Origin: Bradyrhizobium zhengyangense
GTDB lineage: Bacteria; Pseudomonadota; Alphaproteobacteria; Rhizobiales; Xanthobacteraceae
NCBI RefSeq assembly: GCF_022012435.1
Contig: NZ_JAKLUA010000003.1
Coordinates: 1-64,000 of the forward strand
Length of the DNA stretch: 64,000 nt
Reading direction: 5' to 3'
Shown here: positions 27,042 to 36,462 of the stretch, one piece after another
How the letters are laid out: every line of letters begins with the position of its first letter
Position numbering within the stretch: position 1 is the stretch's first letter
Position numbers and translations under genes: made by a program
Notes under the pieces: generated by a model
Told to the model about the DNA's origin: nothing
Database searches by the model: none
What the model saw: only the letters and a program-made list of their open reading frames with translations

Positions 27042-27818
27042 ATGGGTAAGCGGGCCAAACGTGGAAAAGCGGAGACGCTCGCACTACCAAAGGCCGCGAG
27101 AGTTGCAATTGGCGCCGTAGCCGTCGCCATCGTGGGCTACAGTTTGCTGTCTCGCCCGGCGGGTGTGCAATCGCAACAGAAGCCGTCGCCGCACCAGGCC
27201 CAGGCGTCGTCGTCTCCGGTTTACGTGGCAACACCAGCTCATGTCTCGGTGCCAGCTCCGGCGCCGATTCCAGCTCCAGCCCCGGCGCCACTGGTCGAGC
27301 CACCAAAAGCCGCTGAGGGTCCCGGAGCCTTTGTTCGGCAGGTGGTTGACTACGCCAGCCACCAGACGCCGGGCACTGTGATCGTCGATACCAAGAACAC
27401 ATTCCTCTATTTCGTCCTGAACGACACGCAGGCGCTGCGCTACGGCATCGGTGTTGGCCGTGAAGGCTTCACATGGTCCGGCGAACAGACGGTGGCCCGC
27501 AAGACGGAATGGCCGGATTGGCGTCCACCTACGGAGATGCTTGTGCGCCAGCCTTATCTGCCGCGGTTCATGGCAGGCGGTCCCGGCAACCCGCTTGGCG
27601 CTCGGGCGATGTATCTCGGCGAGACCGAATTCAGGATCCACGGCACCAACAAGCCCGATACGATCGGCAAGCGGGTCTCGTCCGGCTGTATCCGGTTGAC
27701 CAATGATGACGTCGTGGACCTCTACGAGCGGGTGAAAGTCGGAGCGAAAGTGATCGTGCTTCCGGCAACCGCTGCCCAGATGCAATCATCCGGACCGAAG
27801 ATCGCCGAGGTCCAGTAG
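27042..27818 (+). CDS. L,D-transpeptidase (YkuD domain)
   Basis: The 258-residue protein has a basic N-terminus, one membrane anchor (about 20-37), a Pro/Ala-rich linker (about 65-90) and a YkuD catalytic domain. The catalytic motif is HGTNKPDTIGKRVSSGCIRL, with the nucleophilic Cys in SSGCIRL. Such enzymes make 3-3 peptidoglycan cross-links or attach proteins to the wall in the periplasm. GGGGAAAG precedes ATG 27042. It is convergent with the GMC oxidoreductase gene, 11 bp apart. Confidence 0.93.
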   Translation: MGKRAKRGKAETLALPKAARVAIGAVAVAIVGYSLLSRPAGVQSQQKPSPHQAQASSSPVYVATPAHVSVPAPAPIPAPAPAPLVEPPKAAEGPGAFVRQVVDYASHQTPGTVIVDTKNTFLYFVLNDTQALRYGIGVGREGFTWSGEQTVARKTEWPDWRPPTEMLVRQPYLPRFMAGGPGNPLGARAMYLGETEFRIHGTNKPDTIGKRVSSGCIRLTNDDVVDLYERVKVGAKVIVLPATAAQMQSSGPKIAEVQ

Positions 27819-27829
27819 TACGCGGCACG

Positions 27830-29527
27830 TCACTGCATCATCGCAGCCGCGATCTTCTCCGCCGACATCAGCACCGGGAAATTGGTGTTGGCGCACGGCA
27901 CCACCGGGAAGATCGAGGCGTCGACGACGCGCAGGCCCTGAATGCCCTTGACCCGGCCTTGCGTGTCGACGACGGCCATCGGATCGTCGGCCCGGCCCAT
28001 CCGGCATGAGCAGGAGGCGTGCCACACGCCGATGGTGGCCTTGCGCACGAAAGCTTCCAGCGCCTCGTCATTGTTGATCACGTCATCGAAGGTAAAGCCC
28101 TCGACCACGAAATTGTCGATCAGATAGTGGCGCAGCGCCGCCGGCCCATCCATCATGGTCGCGGCGATCCTGGTCAGGATCTTGTTCTGGGTGTTGACCA
28201 CGCCGATCTTGCGCACCTTGTCGGTATAGGCGGCCGGGAACGGCTTGTCCGTCACCTTCTTTACGATATCGCTCATCTGAATGGCGGCCATCTTGCGGAA
28301 GCCGCTCATCAGGCGGTCGAGGTCACGCCGGTCGGACAAGAGATTGAACTCGACGATCGGCTCAGCCGTGGGCTCGCGCGAGGCGAGCTTCACCTGCCCC
28401 GTCTCGGAATAGGTCTTGTTGACGAAGGTGAGCAGCGAGCCGATCTGCGCGCCGACCGCGTGCCAGGCCGATTTGGAGAGCACGACGACGAACATGTCGC
28501 CCTTCGGCACGCCTTCAAGTCCTGACGAGTAACGCAGGCCAAGCTGCATATGCCGCCTTGTATGCTCGTTCATGCGCGCGCCGCGGCGGACAAAGGACGA
28601 CAGAGAGATCGAGGGATGGTCCATCAGGCGCTGGCCGACGCCGGCGAGCCCCATCAGCACCGGAATGCCCATGTCCTTGAGGTGGCCGACCGGACCGATG
28701 CCGGCGCGCAAGAGATGCGCCGGCGAATGGATCGCGCCGGAAGAGAGGATGATCTCGCGTCCCCGGAATTCCTGCTCGCGTCCGTCGATCACTGCTTTCA
28801 CGCCGACGCATTGCGTGCCTTCGAAGATCAGCTCTCTCACCTGCGTGTTGGTGGAGATCGTGAGATTGGTGCGCTTGCGGGTGTCGCGATCGAGATAGCC
28901 CATCGCGGCCGAGACGCGCTGCTCGGCCTGGTTGGAATGCGTCACCGCAAAATAGCCGTCGACGAACTCGCCGTTCTGGTCGGCCACGTAGGGATGGCCG
29001 GCTTGATCGAAGGCGTCGGCGAACGCCTGCGAATGCTTCGTCCAGTGCTCGCGTGGAATGCGGCGCACCGGAATCCTTCCGTCCTTGCCGTGATAGGGTC
29101 CGTCGAAATCGAGATCGCGCTCCACCTTCTTGAAGAAGGGCAGCACGTCGTCCCACGCCCACCCTTCCGCGCCACGCGCCTGCCACTCGTCATAATCGGT
29201 CGGCGCGCCGCGATTGGCCATCTGGCCGTTGATGGACGAGCCGCCGCCAAGCACGCGCGCCTGCTCGTATTTGCGCAAAGGCGGACGCGCTTCGTTCGGA
29301 TTGTTGTGGCTGACGACCTCGGTCGTGACCTTGAGCTCGGTCCAGTGAAAGCGCGGATCGAAATAGGCCGTGCCCGGATAGCTGTCCCTGATTTCGGCGG
29401 GCTCGTTGCCGGGTGGTGTGTCCTGCCCGGCTTCGCACAGCAGGACCTTGTTGGCGCTCCTGGCGGAGAGCCGGTGGGCCAGCACGGACCCTGCCGAGCC
29501 GCCGCCCACGATAATGTAGTCGTACAC
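27830..29527 (-). CDS. GMC-family FAD oxidoreductase (choline dehydrogenase-like)
   Basis: The 565-residue enzyme starts YDYIIVGGGSAGSVLAHRLS, the FAD-binding Rossmann motif, and has the GMC signatures ARVLGGGSSINGQMANRG and SSGAIHSPAHLLRAGIG. The catalytic His is in GVWHASCSCRMG and the second His/Asn position in CANTNFPVLMSAEKIA. These enzymes oxidise alcohols, with FAD passing electrons to a carrier. Choline is a common label, but there is no betaine gene nearby and the substrate is open. The start is GTG 29527, just before the Rossmann strand. A further GTG at 29587 gives an unlikely leader. Confidence 0.9.
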   Translation of the reverse strand: MYDYIIVGGGSAGSVLAHRLSARSANKVLLCEAGQDTPPGNEPAEIRDSYPGTAYFDPRFHWTELKVTTEVVSHNNPNEARPPLRKYEQARVLGGGSSINGQMANRGAPTDYDEWQARGAEGWAWDDVLPFFKKVERDLDFDGPYHGKDGRIPVRRIPREHWTKHSQAFADAFDQAGHPYVADQNGEFVDGYFAVTHSNQAEQRVSAAMGYLDRDTRKRTNLTISTNTQVRELIFEGTQCVGVKAVIDGREQEFRGREIILSSGAIHSPAHLLRAGIGPVGHLKDMGIPVLMGLAGVGQRLMDHPSISLSSFVRRGARMNEHTRRHMQLGLRYSSGLEGVPKGDMFVVVLSKSAWHAVGAQIGSLLTFVNKTYSETGQVKLASREPTAEPIVEFNLLSDRRDLDRLMSGFRKMAAIQMSDIVKKVTDKPFPAAYTDKVRKIGVVNTQNKILTRIAATMMDGPAALRHYLIDNFVVEGFTFDDVINNDEALEAFVRKATIGVWHASCSCRMGRADDPMAVVDTQGRVKGIQGLRVVDASIFPVVPCANTNFPVLMSAEKIAAAMMQ

Positions 29528-29636
29528 GATTGGCGTTTCCTCTTGTTCTTGCCCCAAGAGGGTAACGCGGAAATATCGCGAGGTCACGCCCCGCCCACGC
29601 AGGCGGTGGGTTGCGTCAAGACGCTATTGCAAAACC

Positions 29637-29897
29637 TTACTGCAGGACCTTGGGCATCACGACGACGACATCGACCTGCTTGTTCAGCACCCGCGAGGCG
29701 ACGGCGGCGATGAGCGGCGAATAGCTGTCCTCGATGTCGGAGGCGACGTCCTCGTTCCTGGCGAAGGCGTAGAGCATCGTGCCCTCGATTTCATCGAAGC
29801 GAATACCCGCGAAGACGTGATCGAACGTCTCGGCGCCGACGATACCGGCCATGAGCGCCTGAATGGCGTGGTCCTGAATGCGTGTGAGCTTCATCAT
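29637..29897 (-). CDS. Small conserved-looking hypothetical protein
   Basis: The 86-residue product has an amphipathic alpha/beta pattern (ALMAGIVGAETFDHVFAGIR, then a strand-rich C-terminus ending VDVVVVMPKVLQ). There is no signal peptide or cysteine. I do not recognise a family. It sits between the GMC and GGDEF-EAL genes on the same strand. Codon use matches its neighbours. Two ATG codons in tandem at the start make the exact first residue uncertain. Confidence 0.6.
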   Translation of the reverse strand: MMKLTRIQDHAIQALMAGIVGAETFDHVFAGIRFDEIEGTMLYAFARNEDVASDIEDSYSPLIAAVASRVLNKQVDVVVVMPKVLQ

Positions 29898-29949
29898 GCC
29901 GATGAGATATGGGACCTCCGTGCAAATGCAAGGCGCGGAGGAAAAACTC

Positions 29950-32613
29950 TCAGGCCGCAGCCGCCTGCTTCGACAACAGCTGCTTCAGTTTTGCCGCCGG
30001 CACGGCGGGGCTGAACAGCCAGCCCTGCATCTGGCTGCAGCCGAGCTGGCGCAGCACCTCGCGCTGGGCTTCGGTCTCGACGCCTTCGGCGGTCGTTGCC
30101 ATGTGGCGGGCGGCGGCCATGTGCACCACGGCCTGCACGATCGGCGAGGAATCCTCAGGTTCGCCGATATCGCTGATGAAGCTGCGGTCGATCTTGATCT
30201 TGTCGAAGGGGAAGCGGTGCAGATAGCTCAGCGACGAATAGCCGGTGCCGAAATCGTCGAGCGCGATGCGCACGCCGAGCTCGCGCAGCTGCTGCAGGAT
30301 GGTCAGCGCCTCCTCGTCGTCGCGGATCAGCACGGTCTCGGTGATCTCGAGCTCGAGCCGTCCCGGCGCCAGGCCCGACTCGGCGAGCGCAGCCGCAACC
30401 TTCAGCGCCAGCGTCTTGGAGCGGAACTGCACCGGCGAGACGTTGACCGCGATGTGGATGTCGCCGGGCCAGCTTGCCGCCTCAAGACAGGCTTGCCTCA
30501 AGACCCATTCGCCGATCTCGCCGATCATGCCGGTGTCCTCGGCGACCGGGATGAAGTCCGCAGGCGAGACCATGCCGCGCTCCGGATGGCGCCAGCGGAG
30601 CAGCGCCTCGCAGCCGGTGACGACATTGGCGGAGAGATCGACCAGCGGCTGGTAATGCACCTCGAACTCGCGGCGGGCCAGCGCCTGGCGCAAATCGAGC
30701 TCGAGCTGGCGGCGCTGCCGCGCCTTGGCGTCGTATTCGCCCACGAAGATGCGGAAGGTGCCGCGTCCCTCTGACTTCGCCGCATACATTGCGAGATCTG
30801 CGCGCTTGAGCAGGTCGTCGATGACGTCGCCGTGGTCGGGCGCGATCGCGATGCCGATGCTGGCGTCGGACGCTATCTCCTGGCCCTTGCAATCGACCGG
30901 CATGCGCAGCGATGCCAGGATCTGTTCGGCCAGCATCGCCAGCTCCGCCTGGTCGCAGGTCCCGGCCTTGATGATAGCAAATTCGTCGCCGCCGAGACGT
31001 GCCACCAGATCGTTGCCGCTGACGCAGGCGCGCAGGCGGTTCGCGACCTGACGCAGCAATTCGTCGCCGACCTCGTGGCCCAGTGAATCGTTGACGCCCT
31101 TGAACTCGTCGACGTCGATATAGAGGATTGCAAACGGCTTGCCTTGGGCAAGCTCCGCCACGCGGCGCTCGAGATGACCGCGCATTAGCACGCGGTTGGG
31201 AAGGTCGGTCAGCGCATCGTAATGCGCCATATGCGCGATGCGCTCGTCGGCGCGGATGCGCTCGGTGACGTCGTCATGGGTGGCGAGCCAGCCGCCGGCC
31301 GCGCTGGGCTGGTTCTTGATTTCGATCAGGCGGCCATCGGAGGTCTCGACGATGCGGCTCTGCGTCAGTCCGACCTGGCTCAGGATCCTGTCGCAATAGG
31401 CGTCGACGTCCCCGTCGAACGAGCCGGTGTCGGCGCGATGCTGGATCACGTCGCGGAAATTGACGCCGGGCTTCACCACCGCGGTCGAGAGCCCGTACAT
31501 GTCGATGTAGCGGCGGTTGCAGACGATGAGCCGCTCGTCCTGGTCGAACATCAAGAGGCCCTGCGTCATCGTGTTCATGGCGGTGTCGAGCCGCTGCTTC
31601 TCCAGCGAGACTCGGTTGGTCACCTGGCGGAAGATCAGGAACAGGGTGAGCACGAGCAAGCCGATCGACAGCACGGCGACGGTGACGAAGAACTTAGTTT
31701 GTGTGCGCCAGGTGGCGAGCGCTGCATCCAGCGACCTGGTGGCGATGATCACGAGCGGCTCGCCGGTCAGCAGGCGGGAGGCCACAATGCGGTCCTTGCC
31801 GTCGATCGGGCTGGTGAGCTTCGTCGAGACGGAGGTGCGATCGAACACGGCCTTCTGCTCCGCCGAGCCGATGCGATAATTTTGCCCGATCATCGCGTCG
31901 ACATGCGGAATGCGCGCGAAGAGCTGGCCGCTCTGGTGGTACATCGCGACCGAGGAATCCTCGCCGAGCCCGGTTGAGGCGAAGAAGGATTCGATCTGCT
32001 CCGGCGCGATCGCGCGCGTGACGATGCCGAGGAATTCACCGTGCGGACCTGACACGCGTCGCGCCAGCACGATCGCCGGACCCTTGCCCAACCGGCCGGG
32101 CACGACCTCGACCTCTTCCTGGGCGATCGCATCGTTCTTGAGCCTGATAAAATAGTTGCGATCGGACACCGAAATATCGGCGACGGGCCAGCGTTTCGAC
32201 GAGTTGATCAGCCGCCCTTCGGCATCGAACACATTGGCGCCGGCAATGTCGGACCAGCCGCTCGCCTTGGCGCGCAGCACCTCATGCATGGCGAGCGTCG
32301 CCATCTCGCTGCGGAACAGTTCGGGGGAAGCGATGCCGTGGCTTTCGAGTTCCGCGATGATGCTCTTCTGGAGGACCGCGAAATCCGCGAACTCGCGATC
32401 GAAATGACGGGCCAGCAGGCGGACGGAGCTTTCAAGGCTGTCGCGACCACTCTCGATGGCGTTCTGCCGGAAGCGGTCGACGGTGAGCCCGGTGCCGATG
32501 GCGGTCGCGGCCATGAGCACGAAGCCGCCGACGATCAACCACGTCAGCGGCGCGCCGCGCCACTGGCGAAGCAGCACGCGCAATCGCGCGGTCCATCGGA
32601 TTGATGCGCCCAT
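29950..32613 (-). CDS. Membrane c-di-GMP enzyme: Cache-PAS-GGDEF-EAL
   Basis: The 887-residue protein has a membrane helix (about 21-42), a large extracytoplasmic Cache-type sensor, a second helix (about 305-327), a PAS domain (about 340-440), a GGDEF domain and an EAL domain. The cyclase site is intact (LVARLGGDEFAII). The RxxD inhibition site five residues upstream reads SGND, so the Arg is missing. The EAL domain keeps CEALLRW, ELEITETV, ALDDFGTGYSSL, KIDRSF and AEGVET, so phosphodiesterase activity is likely. It may switch between c-di-GMP synthesis and breakdown. GGGGAGGGCAGG precedes ATG 32613. Confidence 0.95.
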   Translation of the reverse strand: MGASIRWTARLRVLLRQWRGAPLTWLIVGGFVLMAATAIGTGLTVDRFRQNAIESGRDSLESSVRLLARHFDREFADFAVLQKSIIAELESHGIASPELFRSEMATLAMHEVLRAKASGWSDIAGANVFDAEGRLINSSKRWPVADISVSDRNYFIRLKNDAIAQEEVEVVPGRLGKGPAIVLARRVSGPHGEFLGIVTRAIAPEQIESFFASTGLGEDSSVAMYHQSGQLFARIPHVDAMIGQNYRIGSAEQKAVFDRTSVSTKLTSPIDGKDRIVASRLLTGEPLVIIATRSLDAALATWRTQTKFFVTVAVLSIGLLVLTLFLIFRQVTNRVSLEKQRLDTAMNTMTQGLLMFDQDERLIVCNRRYIDMYGLSTAVVKPGVNFRDVIQHRADTGSFDGDVDAYCDRILSQVGLTQSRIVETSDGRLIEIKNQPSAAGGWLATHDDVTERIRADERIAHMAHYDALTDLPNRVLMRGHLERRVAELAQGKPFAILYIDVDEFKGVNDSLGHEVGDELLRQVANRLRACVSGNDLVARLGGDEFAIIKAGTCDQAELAMLAEQILASLRMPVDCKGQEIASDASIGIAIAPDHGDVIDDLLKRADLAMYAAKSEGRGTFRIFVGEYDAKARQRRQLELDLRQALARREFEVHYQPLVDLSANVVTGCEALLRWRHPERGMVSPADFIPVAEDTGMIGEIGEWVLRQACLEAASWPGDIHIAVNVSPVQFRSKTLALKVAAALAESGLAPGRLELEITETVLIRDDEEALTILQQLRELGVRIALDDFGTGYSSLSYLHRFPFDKIKIDRSFISDIGEPEDSSPIVQAVVHMAAARHMATTAEGVETEAQREVLRQLGCSQMQGWLFSPAVPAAKLKQLLSKQAAAA

Positions 32614-32760
32614 CCTGCCCTCCCCTGGGATGCAGAATGCGCCAAAAACGCCAAGACCCCGTTACCATTGTGGGTTAGCGAAGTGTGAACTGGAACAAAA
32701 TCAGGGGGTTGGCACGGCTATTGGGAACTCCAAAACGCGGGGCGGTTCTGGAGCTGCTTA

Positions 32761-33462
32761 TCACTCCCGCTTCACTTCCCATTTCAGCGCTTCCGCATTC
32801 TCCTTGGCGAACATCGGCGGCACGTCGAATTTGCCGGTCTTCAGGTCATAGCGGCATTGCCAGCCGCCCAGTCCCTTCATGACGGTGTTTTTCGGATGCT
32901 TGTCGTATTGGCCGGCGAGGCTGATCACGAGATAGCGGTTGTTGGGCCAATCCACGCCGAGCCAGTGATAGGCCTCTTCGGTCCCCTTCAACAGATTGGC
33001 CGAGATGTGGAAGTCGAGCTTGGCAAACGTCTTCGTCTCCGGCCGGCCGTAGAAATAGGCCCAGGCGAGATCGCTGAGCGATTTTGTCCTGGTCGCACTG
33101 ACAAAGGTGCCGTTCTCGGCATGATAGAGAAACAGGTCCTGCTCGCCTGAACCGGTCTTCTGCATCCGCACCAGCCATTGCGAATCTGCGGTGAAGCGGA
33201 AGCCGGCGCCATAGCCCTGCTCCGGCTTCAGCTCGGTCATCTGATCGCCGCGACGGGCCCAGACCTGCCATTTGACGTCAAAAGTGCCGGGGTCCTTGGT
33301 GTACTGCTCGAGCTTGGTGGCGCCGTCGGGCGAGGTGAAGGCGAGGTCGGCATCGTCGGTGAGAACGAACCCCGGCGGCGGGCCGGAGGCGGCAGCCGCG
33401 GGAGCTGCGGCGAGTGTAAGGGCAAGCGCCAGCCATGGCGCGGCGCGGCAAAATGCGGTCAT
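32761..33462 (-). CDS. Exported hypothetical protein
   Basis: The 233-residue product begins with a clear signal peptide (ALALTLAAAPAAAASG). The mature part is beta-rich and polar, with repeated aromatic strands (FDVKWQVWARRGDQM, AWAYFYGRPETKTFAKLDFH). Two thirds along is YHWLGVDWPNNRYLVISLAG. I do not recognise a family; it could be a periplasmic beta-barrel-like or sandwich protein. The start ATG 33462 is set by the signal peptide. The open frame upstream overlaps the LysM gene on the other strand and is not coding. Confidence 0.75.
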   Translation of the reverse strand: MTAFCRAAPWLALALTLAAAPAAAASGPPPGFVLTDDADLAFTSPDGATKLEQYTKDPGTFDVKWQVWARRGDQMTELKPEQGYGAGFRFTADSQWLVRMQKTGSGEQDLFLYHAENGTFVSATRTKSLSDLAWAYFYGRPETKTFAKLDFHISANLLKGTEEAYHWLGVDWPNNRYLVISLAGQYDKHPKNTVMKGLGGWQCRYDLKTGKFDVPPMFAKENAEALKWEVKRE

Positions 33463-33640
33463 GGTGAAATTCCCAGGAAAATGGCCGTTAAAAAATGGGC
33501 TTGATGCGGCCTCGCTGGTTTGACGCGGACAGGGCCGGCGCGGTTCATCCCTTCGAACGTCTTGCTGCCGCAGCCAAAACGGCGCAATTTGCCGGGGCTG
33601 ATTTGCGACCCAGAGATTTTTGATCAAGGTTTGAGGACTG

Positions 33641-34765
33641 ATGATCACCGCATCCAAGGCCTTCATTGCGTTCTGTCTGCTTGCCGTGGGCGGCACCGTG
33701 CTGGTGATCGGCCCGACCGAGCTGCGCCACATGCTGCCGGGTGGGACGAAGACCGAAATGGCCGCGGTCGCAAAGCCCGAGAGCAAGCCCGAGAGCAAGC
33801 CCGAGGTGAAAATCCGGCCCAAGGTCGAACCCAAGGCCGAGGCCAAGGTCGAACCAAAGGTTGAGGCCAAGACCGAACCCAAGACCGAATCCAAGATCGA
33901 ACCCAAACCACAACCGAAGGCCGAAGTGCCGAAGCTCGCCACGGTCGCCCCCGCGCCGTCCGCCTCGCCGGCGACGACCGAGGCGCCGAAGGCGGGCGCG
34001 CTGGCCGAGACCCAGAAGCAGATCGCCGCGCTGGCGGATGTCGCTCCGGCCAAGCCGCAGCCGCCTGTTGCAGACACCGGCCCCCGCTTCGATGTCGCCC
34101 GTGTCGACGATCATGGCGAGGCCGCGGTGATCGCGGGCCAGGCTGCACCGGGCGCCAAGGTCGAGCTGCTGCGCGACGGCCAACCGCTCGACAGCGTGGT
34201 GGCCGATGCGTCGGGCCAGTTCGTGATGACGCCGCCAAAGCTTCCCGCCGGCAACTATGAGCTGGCGCTGCGCGCCAAGGCACCCGACGGCAGCGTCACG
34301 CAATCCAGCCGCACCATGCCGGTGACGATTGCTGAAGCCGCACCGCCGCCTGCGCGTGTCGCTGTGGCCGCGAAGCCCGAGGCAAAGCCGCAAGAAGCAA
34401 AACCTGATGACAAGCCGGAGGTTGTCGCATCGCTTCCGGCGCCGCGTCTGGCCTCGACGCCGGAACGGTCCGCGGCTCGGCCGCGGATGATGGGTCCGTC
34501 CAGACCCAAGTCCATGGCGAGGGTGCCTGCGACATCTGCGATTGTCGCGGCGGCCTCGCCCGCAGAGGTGCTCAACACGGCACCGGCGGAGGCCAGCGGC
34601 AGCCGGGTGATTTCCAAGGGTGACAGCCTCTGGGCCCTGAGCCGTCTGGCCTATGGCGACGGCGCCCGCTACGCGGTGATCTTCAATGCCAACCGCGAAA
34701 AGATCCGCAATCCGAATCTGATCTATCCCGGCCAGACCGTATTGGTGCCGCAAAAGGCGCAGTGA
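33641..34765 (+). CDS. LysM-domain protein with Lys/Pro/Glu-rich repeat region
   Basis: The 374-residue protein has an N-terminal membrane anchor (about 6-24), a low-complexity region (about 45-95) made of repeats of the type KPESKPES, KVEPKAEAK and KTEPKTESK, a beta-sandwich-like central domain (about 130-220), a Pro/Ala-rich linker and a C-terminal LysM domain (RVISKGDSLWALSRLAYGDG and onward to YPGQTVLVPQK). LysM binds peptidoglycan. The layout matches alphaproteobacterial LysM proteins that span from inner membrane to cell wall. The charged repeat would act as a spacer. Confidence 0.88.
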   Translation: MITASKAFIAFCLLAVGGTVLVIGPTELRHMLPGGTKTEMAAVAKPESKPESKPEVKIRPKVEPKAEAKVEPKVEAKTEPKTESKIEPKPQPKAEVPKLATVAPAPSASPATTEAPKAGALAETQKQIAALADVAPAKPQPPVADTGPRFDVARVDDHGEAAVIAGQAAPGAKVELLRDGQPLDSVVADASGQFVMTPPKLPAGNYELALRAKAPDGSVTQSSRTMPVTIAEAAPPPARVAVAAKPEAKPQEAKPDDKPEVVASLPAPRLASTPERSAARPRMMGPSRPKSMARVPATSAIVAAASPAEVLNTAPAEASGSRVISKGDSLWALSRLAYGDGARYAVIFNANREKIRNPNLIYPGQTVLVPQKAQ

Positions 34766-34770
34766 GGCGT

Positions 34771-34880
34771 CGTCATTCCGGGGCGTCGCGAAGCGACGAA
34801 CCCGGAATCCATTGTCCTACCGTCACCGTCGCTCGATGGATTCCGGGTTCGCGCCGAGGGGCGCGCCCCGGAATGACGAG
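34771..34880. repeat. Long palindromic dispersed repeat
   Basis: It starts CGTCATTCCGGGGCG and ends CGCCCCGGAATGACGA, with an inner pair of ACCCGGAATCCAT / ATGGATTCCGGGT. It belongs to the CGTCATTCCGGGG family also seen at 57717-57821. Confidence 0.8.
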
Positions 34881-35005
34881 CGATTGGGCTCGCCGCCACT
34901 GCCGCCCCTCGATCCGCGACGCTTTGGCCCGTCTCGCCCCGGAACATTTGGTTCCCCGGCGCGTCTTCTCCCTGAGACGAGATGCGTGTTTGAGAGGACA
35001 ACGCA

Positions 35006-36313
35006 GTGGTCAGCTCAGTGGTCAGGTCGAGATCACACTTGCGACTGGCGCTGGTCGGCGCGGTCCTTGCGATTGTGACAGTGCTGCTGCCTGATACAGC
35101 CAATGCGCAATTCGGATTGCGCGGCGGCCCGCTCGGCGTTGCCCGCTTTGCCGTCGGCCATGTCATCGGCCTGTCGCGGCTGCGCCATTCGCGCATGGCG
35201 GTGCGCGGTAGCCGCTATCGGTCCGCTGCCATGAGCGCTCAGGATCCGAGGGGCGGTGAACGCGGCCGGCCCGCCAACCCTTACGTCTTGCGCGCCGCGC
35301 TCACGGCGCAGGCTGCGCTATCGGGCTGGCACGGCGGCCGCCGCCCGCAAGGCTGGTGGCGTCATCCTGATGGCAGCTATGGCTGGATCGGTCCGGTGTT
35401 CTGGCCGTTCGCGCATGACAATCTCACCACCGCAATCGTCTTCGGCGACACGACCAGTCTCTCGCTCTATGGCTATGGCGATATCTATGCCGCGATCTTC
35501 GCGCCCTATGCAGCGCCCGAGCTCGCGGCCTACACCGCGCCGCAAGGCCGCCGCGCGCGACGAGTCCCGACCGTCGAGGCCGTCTGCGACAGCAGCGACA
35601 CCGGTGGCTTGCCTGTCGATCGCATCGCGAGCGCCGTGCAGCCGAACGAGATGCAGCGCACCGCGCTCGATGAACTCGCCGCTGCCTGGACCGCAGCGCG
35701 CGACACCATCCGCACCTCGTGCCCGGCGCAGGCGCCGATGACCGCCGCGGAACGCCTCGGTGTGATGCAGGCGCGGCTGGATGCGATGATCAAGGCCACG
35801 GATGCGCTGGCAGCGCCGCTGGATAAATTCGTTGGCCTCCTCGATGACGGCCAGAAAGCAAAGCTCGAATCCCTCGCGAACGAACGCCGCGCCGCGCTTG
35901 CAGCCGCCCAGCACAAGGATGCACAGGCGGCCCAGGCGCCGCAGGCATCCAAAGCCTGCGATCCGAACTACGATCCCCGCTATGATGTGCAGGCCCAGCA
36001 CCAGTACGAACAGCTCGTGCAGCAGCAATGGCCCGCCGCCGACATCGTGTCCACGCTGAAGCTCGACGACACCGGCAGCGCCCGGCTCGACGTGCTCCAG
36101 GACACCACGCTGCGCACGCTGGAAACGCTAAGCTCTTGCCCGATGAAGGCGGAAGCGACACCGCAAGCTCGCCTCGCCGCCGTGAAGCTGCGGCTGCAGA
36201 CGATGCAGCAGGCGGTGGGCGGCGTCAGCGATGCGCTCGACGATTTCGAAGCGGATCTCAGTGACGAGCAGAAGGCAGCCTTCGAGGCGATGGGGCCGAA
36301 GCGGGGGATGTGA
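35006..36313 (+). CDS. Exported LTXXQ/Spy-like protein with two repeats
   Basis: A signal sequence (LRLALVGAVLAIVTVLLPDTANA) precedes a Gly/Arg-rich segment, then two related helical modules. The first begins VQPNEMQRTALDELAAAW and continues to SCPAQAPMTAAERLGVMQAR; the second begins LKLDDTGSARLDVLQDTT and continues to SCPMKAEATPQARLAAV. This is the LTXXQ pattern of Spy/CpxP chaperone-like proteins, although the Leu-Thr pair itself is degenerate here. Each module ends with a single Cys-Pro. It is probably periplasmic. The start is GTG 35006, with GAGAGG eight bases upstream. Confidence 0.72.
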   Translation: MVSSVVRSRSHLRLALVGAVLAIVTVLLPDTANAQFGLRGGPLGVARFAVGHVIGLSRLRHSRMAVRGSRYRSAAMSAQDPRGGERGRPANPYVLRAALTAQAALSGWHGGRRPQGWWRHPDGSYGWIGPVFWPFAHDNLTTAIVFGDTTSLSLYGYGDIYAAIFAPYAAPELAAYTAPQGRRARRVPTVEAVCDSSDTGGLPVDRIASAVQPNEMQRTALDELAAAWTAARDTIRTSCPAQAPMTAAERLGVMQARLDAMIKATDALAAPLDKFVGLLDDGQKAKLESLANERRAALAAAQHKDAQAAQAPQASKACDPNYDPRYDVQAQHQYEQLVQQQWPAADIVSTLKLDDTGSARLDVLQDTTLRTLETLSSCPMKAEATPQARLAAVKLRLQTMQQAVGGVSDALDDFEADLSDEQKAAFEAMGPKRGM

Positions 36314-36330
36314 TCACCCGCACGCTCCGC

Positions 36331-36432
36331 TGTCATCGCCCGCGAAGGCGGGCGATCCAGTACTCCGAGACGGCAGTGATGGAATCGAAAGGCCGCGGCG
36401 TACTGGATGCCCCGCCTTCGCGGGGCATGACA
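36331..36432. repeat. Long palindromic dispersed repeat
   Basis: TGTCATCGCCCGCGAAGGCG begins the unit and CGCCTTCGCGGGGCATGACA (as the last 20 bases read with one or two differences) closes it; inner GATCCAGTA / TACTGGATG strengthen the hairpin. It differs in sequence from the CGTCATTCCGGGG family. Confidence 0.75.
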
Positions 36433-36462
36433 GTGGAAGATCCGGCTCGGTTGTTGCCAACC

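Noticed and set aside
32710..32724. Sigma-54-like TGGCAC-N5-TTGG on the plus strand
   Set aside because: It points away from the GGDEF-EAL gene and into the 3' end of a minus-strand gene, and the TTGC element has a mismatch.
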